Part shown: positions 59,860 through 64,000 of the stretch, piece by piece | Position numbering within the stretch: position 1 is the first letter of the stretch | Layout: each line of letters opens with the position of its first letter | Assembly: GCA_018857735.1 (NCBI GenBank) | Contig: JABMCL010001464.1 | Coordinates: 7,501-71,500 of the forward strand | DNA: 64,000 nt | Direction: 5' to 3' | Source: Alviniconcha marisindica | Lineage: Eukaryota; Mollusca; Gastropoda; Provannidae | Translations under genes and position numbers: made by a program | Notes under the pieces: generated by a model | Seen by the model: the letters and a program-made list of their open reading frames with translations, nothing else | Database searches by the model: none | What the model was told of the DNA's origin: nothing

Positions 59860-60550
59860 AAGTAATATTGTTTTAATCAGATGCTTGTGTGCACATAACA
59901 GTTTTTACTTAATGCTGTGAAAATATGTCATGAGCGTGCGTGCATGCATGTGTGTGTGCATGGATGAGAGAGAGAAGAAGAAAAAAACACAACTAAGGTT
60001 GTTTAATTACAGATGCTTCTGTAAACATCTACTTTTTAATGTTGTGATAATAACACGTTGTGTGTGTTCGGTGTGTTTTTAGCCTTTGTTGCTGTGTTTA
60101 TCTTGTATTGTTTATTCTGTTTGTTACTGTGCACAGTAAGACAACTTTCCTTGTAAACTTGGACGGGGACAATAAATATTCTAATAATTCTGAATTCTGA
60201 ACACTTGCATGGCCACTGGCCAGCTGTGACAAAAATCATAACAGCATAGGTATTTGTTTGTTTGTTTGCTTGCTTTTTGTTGTTGTTGCTTTGTGTGTGG
60301 GGGTGTGTGTTTTACTTTTCATTTCTTCTTTGTGTGTGTGTGTGTGTCTCTCTCTCTCTCTTTCAAATAGTTAATGTTTGTGTGCTTTTTTCCTAGTTTG
60401 TGGTTATTTGTTTTACATTTTTAAAGAATTAAGTTGCAAACATGTGCTTCAGTTCAACCATTTGTAATGAAGCAAGGAACTGGGACCAAGTGATGGGGAC
60501 TGCTGATCTCTCACAATGATGAAAGCAGTCTTGTAGTCACCTGATCAGCT
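59060..60550. other. AT-rich non-coding region
   Basis: GT tracts at 59567-59597 and 59818-59857. GGGGACAATAAATATTCTAA near 60165 looks like a retroposon 3' end. Confidence 0.4.
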
Positions 60551-60599
60551 GGTTTGAGTGCTTGTTACTCAGCAAATGCAAGCATGTTTCTGATTCAAG

Positions 60600-60650
<51 letters not shown>

Positions 60651-60775
60651 GTGTGTGCATGCACACACACATACTCACATCACCACCACCACAACACAGC
60701 ACAATTTATGAGAACATACTGAAATTTAAAAAAAAAAAAATCTTTTTATTTCTACAAACAAAAAATTACTGTGTA

Positions 60776-60870
60776 ATCCTAGACTATGCAAAGAAAGACT
60801 GTTAAAAAGAACAAAAAAAACAACCAACAAAACAAAAACAAAAAATCTATCCACAACAACAACACACACA

Positions 60871-60924
<54 letters not shown>

Positions 60925-61103
60925 GGGAGGTTGTGAAGAGCACTGAGACACTTTTTGAATCACGGACCCCTGGCATAGTAAAACGAGGCTCACTTTATCC
61001 TAGACTGCAAAGAAAGACTGTTAAAAAGAACAAAAAAACAACCAACAAAACAAAAACAAAAAATCTATCCACAACAACAACAACACACACACACACATAC
61101 ACA

Positions 61104-61141
<38 letters not shown>

Positions 61142-61217
61142 GGGAGGTTGTGAAGAGCACTGAGACACTTTTTGAATCACGGACCCCTGGCATAGTAAAA
61201 CGAGGCTCACTTTATCA
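60776..61217. repeat. Tandem duplication of about 225 bp
   Basis: Two near-identical copies, each with CAAAGAAAGACTGTTAAAAA, a CA tract and CTGGGAGGTTGTGAAGAGCA to CGAGGCTCACTTTATC. The CA tracts differ in length. Confidence 0.92.
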
Positions 61218-61489
61218 AAATACACTTCATCGCGCTAGTCCTGATTTCATTTTCGGCTTTTATTTTTCATCAGCCTTTGAGTGTTGTTGAATATCCTGAA
61301 CAAGATCAAAGACTTGCTTTTTCTCGTGCATCTTCATAAGTATGACTTTTTTTCTTCTTTCTTTTTTGTGTGGTTCTCTTCTCAAACATTGATGGCATTT
61401 CTCCCAGTGATTTGAACGGGGTGAAAATCACACCTGTCATTTGCAGTTCTTAAAGCTTTTGCCGATGTTGAAAGCTTTTTCTGTTCTTG

Positions 61490-61850
61490 CGTGGCCTAGC
61501 GGTCAGCCGGCTATGGGTGGGATGGATGGACATGTTCTAGCGGTCAGCCGGCTATGGGTGGGATGGATGGACATGGAGTAGACTGGCCCTCCCTGCTCGG
61601 ACATGGTGACAGCCACATGACGTGGGTCCCAGGGCCGTCGGCTCCACCATCCCAACTACGCCACCGGGGCGATCGCCAGGGGTCTTGTGGTCGAGTCCCA
61701 TGGTGGTGTCGGGTTGCCCAGGAACTTGAACATCATGGCGGTTAGCCTTCTTGCCTCTGCGCGATGGCCGAGTTGTTTAGGTGTGTTTGCAAGAAGGCTT
61801 CTCTTCCCTGCCGCTTGGTGGCACTGCGAAAGTGCCTGAAAAGAAAGTTA
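61490..61850 (+). mobile_element. Unclassified repeat with duplicated start
   Basis: A 38-bp segment beginning CTAGCGGTCAGCCGGCTATG is present twice (61498, 61537). Downstream it reads GTGGTCGAGTCCC (B-box-like) and joins the repeat-family-3 tail at 61852. Possibly a composite retroposon. Confidence 0.45.
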
Positions 61851-61851
61851 G

Positions 61852-62500
61852 TTAGTTAGTAGTTGGATTTTGACGTCCTGTCAGTCGCACAGGGTCCCCT
61901 CAGGACAATCAAACTCTGTCATAAGCCTATTCACATTTCAAAACTCTTCTCATATATAAACCATTTCCCAAGTCAGTCCACAAAACTAGTCATTATATGC
62001 AAGCACGAAACACAACACATTCAGAAACATCAAACATCAAACACACATTTTCGAAGAGTTAGTCCCTTCAGTATTACCCCTGTCAACAGAGCACATAAGG
62101 CTAGGACATGCTGGTATTGTTGACCATCCGTCTAATTTATCAATACCAGATTAAAGAAGAAAGAAAAAAAAGGAATGGACAGAAATAAAATTTAAATACA
62201 TTTTTAAAACAGTTTATAAATGCATAATGGCAAATACCAGTGTCATATGGCAGCAAGCCGCTCATACCACCTGCCAACTATCATCTCTTTGCTACTCAAT
62301 AAAAAAAAAGAAAAAAGGCCTAACTCATAACCAAAATTTGTTTGAGAGTTTCCTGAAGAAAACGGTCAGGACAGTGGACCATTAGCAGAAGAAATGACGA
62401 GACAGAAAGAGCGGCAAGAGGACTAGGGAGAAAACAAGAGAGAAGATAGGAAAGAGGAATCAAATGACAGCCCTGAGATTCCAGACAGGGGGAGAAAACA
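61852..62500 (-). mobile_element. Repeat-family-3 copy with (TAAC)n tail
   Basis: Antisense copy; the plus strand shows GTTAGTTAGTTAGTAGTTGG, then TTTTGACGTCCTGTC. Full length as judged from the shared TGACAGCCCTGAGATTCCAG end. Confidence 0.88.
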
Positions 62501-63047
62501 ACTGTGGCGGCATGCAACAAGGGACTGACTGAATTAAAACAGAAGGAATACTCAGTGACAGCCTAATTCTTTTGATTTCCAGGGAAGACCGCTTCATGCT
62601 GATGTAGCCTTACCCAGGAAAGGCGACTCAAATATATAGTTCCCACATGAAGTAAGCAAGAAAAAGGTTTTGCCTTTGAAGACATTAAAAATCCTGTTTA
62701 AATTTAAAAAAAATAATGGTGTCCTGCTTCACACCCGATGCACCGACAGACAAATCCAACTTTTTGCTCTTCATACATATGGGCCAAGATGTTTAAGCAA
62801 CTGATGCACAACAGATAAAAATCACTCGCATAAACAGCCCACCATCTCCGGCAACTCACAGATGTGAGACGATTATCAGCATTATATTATAAATAATCGG
62901 CTGTGCCAGATTTTACTGTTTTGAATTTGACTGAGTCAACCAGTAAACAACCACTCATACAAACACTCCAAAACAAGTAGGTAAGAACATTCAGAAAAAA
63001 TAATTTAACAAACCTTACTTAACTATGTTAAGTGATCAGTACTTACC

Positions 63048-63110
63048 GAAATGGACGAAAGGTTTTTAGCTTGATTTACAGTTTTCCGTTTTGAGCAGCA
63101 GATAAAACAC
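63048..63110 (-). CDS. Possible exon of an unidentified minus-strand gene
   Basis: 63-bp open segment (CFICCSKRKTVNQ to LSSIS in phase 0) between a strong acceptor (TTTTCTCTTCAACAG) and a perfect donor (GTAAGTACTG). It does not continue in frame from the candidate first exon at 63636, so either an exon is missing between them or one of the two is false. No family recognised. Confidence 0.3.
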
Positions 63111-63504
63111 TGTTGAAGAGAAAACGACATGAACATTAACTGACAAGCTAATGAGCACAACAAGATAAGTGTCGAACAAACCAACAAATTTATGTCTGAG
63201 AAAAACAAGCCACTGCCTGCTTTTCTGCCTCCTCAGTTGAAATTAGTAAAATGATCATTTTCTCACTTACAAATATGGCGGATTTTGTAACTTGTAAATG
63301 ACAGGGCGAGGGTGGGTGCGTGCGTGTGTGGGGGTGTGTCAGTGTGTCATTGGGGGGGGTGGGGAGTCGGGGGGTGGGATGAATGGCGAAAGGTTTAGGG
63401 AGTAAGGAGAAGAAAAGAAAAAGAACGTCACGCGCGTTTGATAGAGCATGTCCGCATCAGGGTAAGCTATTATATACCGTTTGTGTTGCACTGACATAGG
63501 TAGA

Positions 63505-63519
63505 TGGCTACTTTGCCGG
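63505..63519 (+). CDS. Possible plus-strand first exon (MATLP)
   Basis: ATGGCTACTTTGCCG followed by donor GTAAGT. The gene, if real, would run out of the window. A TATATA motif at about 63470 is too close for a normal 5' UTR. Low confidence. Confidence 0.2.
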
Positions 63520-63626
63520 TAAGTACAGCATTTCAAGTTTTACGAGTTTCGGGAGACAGAGAGAGAGAGAAACAGAGAGAGACACACACACACAGAGACA
63601 CAGAGAGGGAGACATTTCGGACTTAC

Positions 63627-63636
63627 CCGCGCTCAT
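63627..63636 (-). CDS. Possible first exon (ATGAGCGCGG)
   Basis: Minus-strand ATG AGC GCG G followed by donor GTAAGT, phase 1. A TATATAAA box lies at about 63706-63699, placing a start site near 63670. Plausible gene start, but no downstream exon confirms it. Confidence 0.3.
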
Positions 63637-63895
63637 AGCTATCACTAAATATGATAGTTAGATGGCGGAACTGATGCTAACGTGGGCCAGTGAATGGGTT
63701 TATATAGACCTGCTAAATGGGTACGTCATAGACCTAGATGACGAACTGACGACAGCTGGGACTGCGGTTTTCTCGTTAGAACTTATTTTAGATTAATCAA
63801 TTCGCGCGTAGCCTACTTTCGGTTTCGGTTTTCGTGAATCAGTAGCTATTTCTCGGGTAGGTTTTAGTACTTACGCACCCACGGCACCCCCCCCC

Positions 63896-63926
<31 letters not shown>

Positions 63927-64000
63927 ACATTTCTTAAGGACACCGCGGGCAAAACCCGTCACCTTATATTTAGCACCTACCTCATGACCCCACGGGTAAC

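Noticed and set aside
61769..61815. tRNA-Leu/Ser-like start GATGGCCGAGTTGTTTAGG
   Set aside because: No B box or acceptor stem follows; part of a repeat.

Overview
The window is animal nuclear DNA. Its genes have small exons, GT-AG introns and long introns. Most of the sequence is repeat: CA/GT, CT/GA and poly-G tracts, tRNA-headed SINEs, dead LINE and Penelope-like copies, inverted-repeat elements and many minisatellites. I infer a lophotrochozoan, most likely a mollusc and possibly a gastropod, from the repeat style and from a divergent Ig-like receptor gene. No species-level diagnostic sequence was identified.

Two complete genes can be assembled exon by exon, and they lie head to head. 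On the minus strand (38115 to 21101) is a cytosolic 5'-nucleotidase III (NT5C3 / 7-methylguanosine-phosphate 5'-nucleotidase) of nine coding exons. All haloacid dehalogenase motifs are intact. It has two alternative first exons, one encoding a hydrophobic anchor and one encoding only three residues behind its own TATA box. On the plus strand (41429 to 50551) is syntaxin-17 in seven coding exons: Habc bundle, Qa-SNARE motif and glycine-zipper membrane hairpin. The first coding exons are about 3.3 kb apart.

The left 10 kb holds the 3' part of a minus-strand gene for a single-pass Ig-like surface protein: a 408-bp Ig exon (9969-9562), two duplicated Thr/Ala/Pro mini-exons (7032-6997, 6624-6592) and a transmembrane exon (from 3896). 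All its introns are phase 1. The right end (about 63.0-63.7 kb) has hints of a further gene start that cannot be completed here.

The most unusual feature occurs in both complete genes. In each, the intron just upstream of one exon carries an array of 10 or 11 partial copies of that exon's own 3' splice site plus the first 25-36 nt of exon. In syntaxin-17 this is exon 2 (array 43562-44083). In the nucleotidase it is exon 8 (array 22610-23420). These are minisatellites built from a splice acceptor, giving rows of decoy acceptors. In syntaxin-17 the nearest decoy is 57 nt upstream, in frame and free of stops, so its use would add 19 residues.

Other regions: a 47-bp minisatellite (2.7-3.3 kb); inverted-repeat elements at 8.1-9.1, 11.7-12.3 and 13.3-13.4 kb; a Penelope-like reverse-transcriptase remnant (13.7-14.5 kb); a 1.7-kb polypurine tract in nucleotidase intron 5; LINE remnants at 10.3-10.9, 35-36, 39-40 and 42 kb; and, downstream of syntaxin-17, long 37-bp and ~88-bp arrays with more SINE copies.
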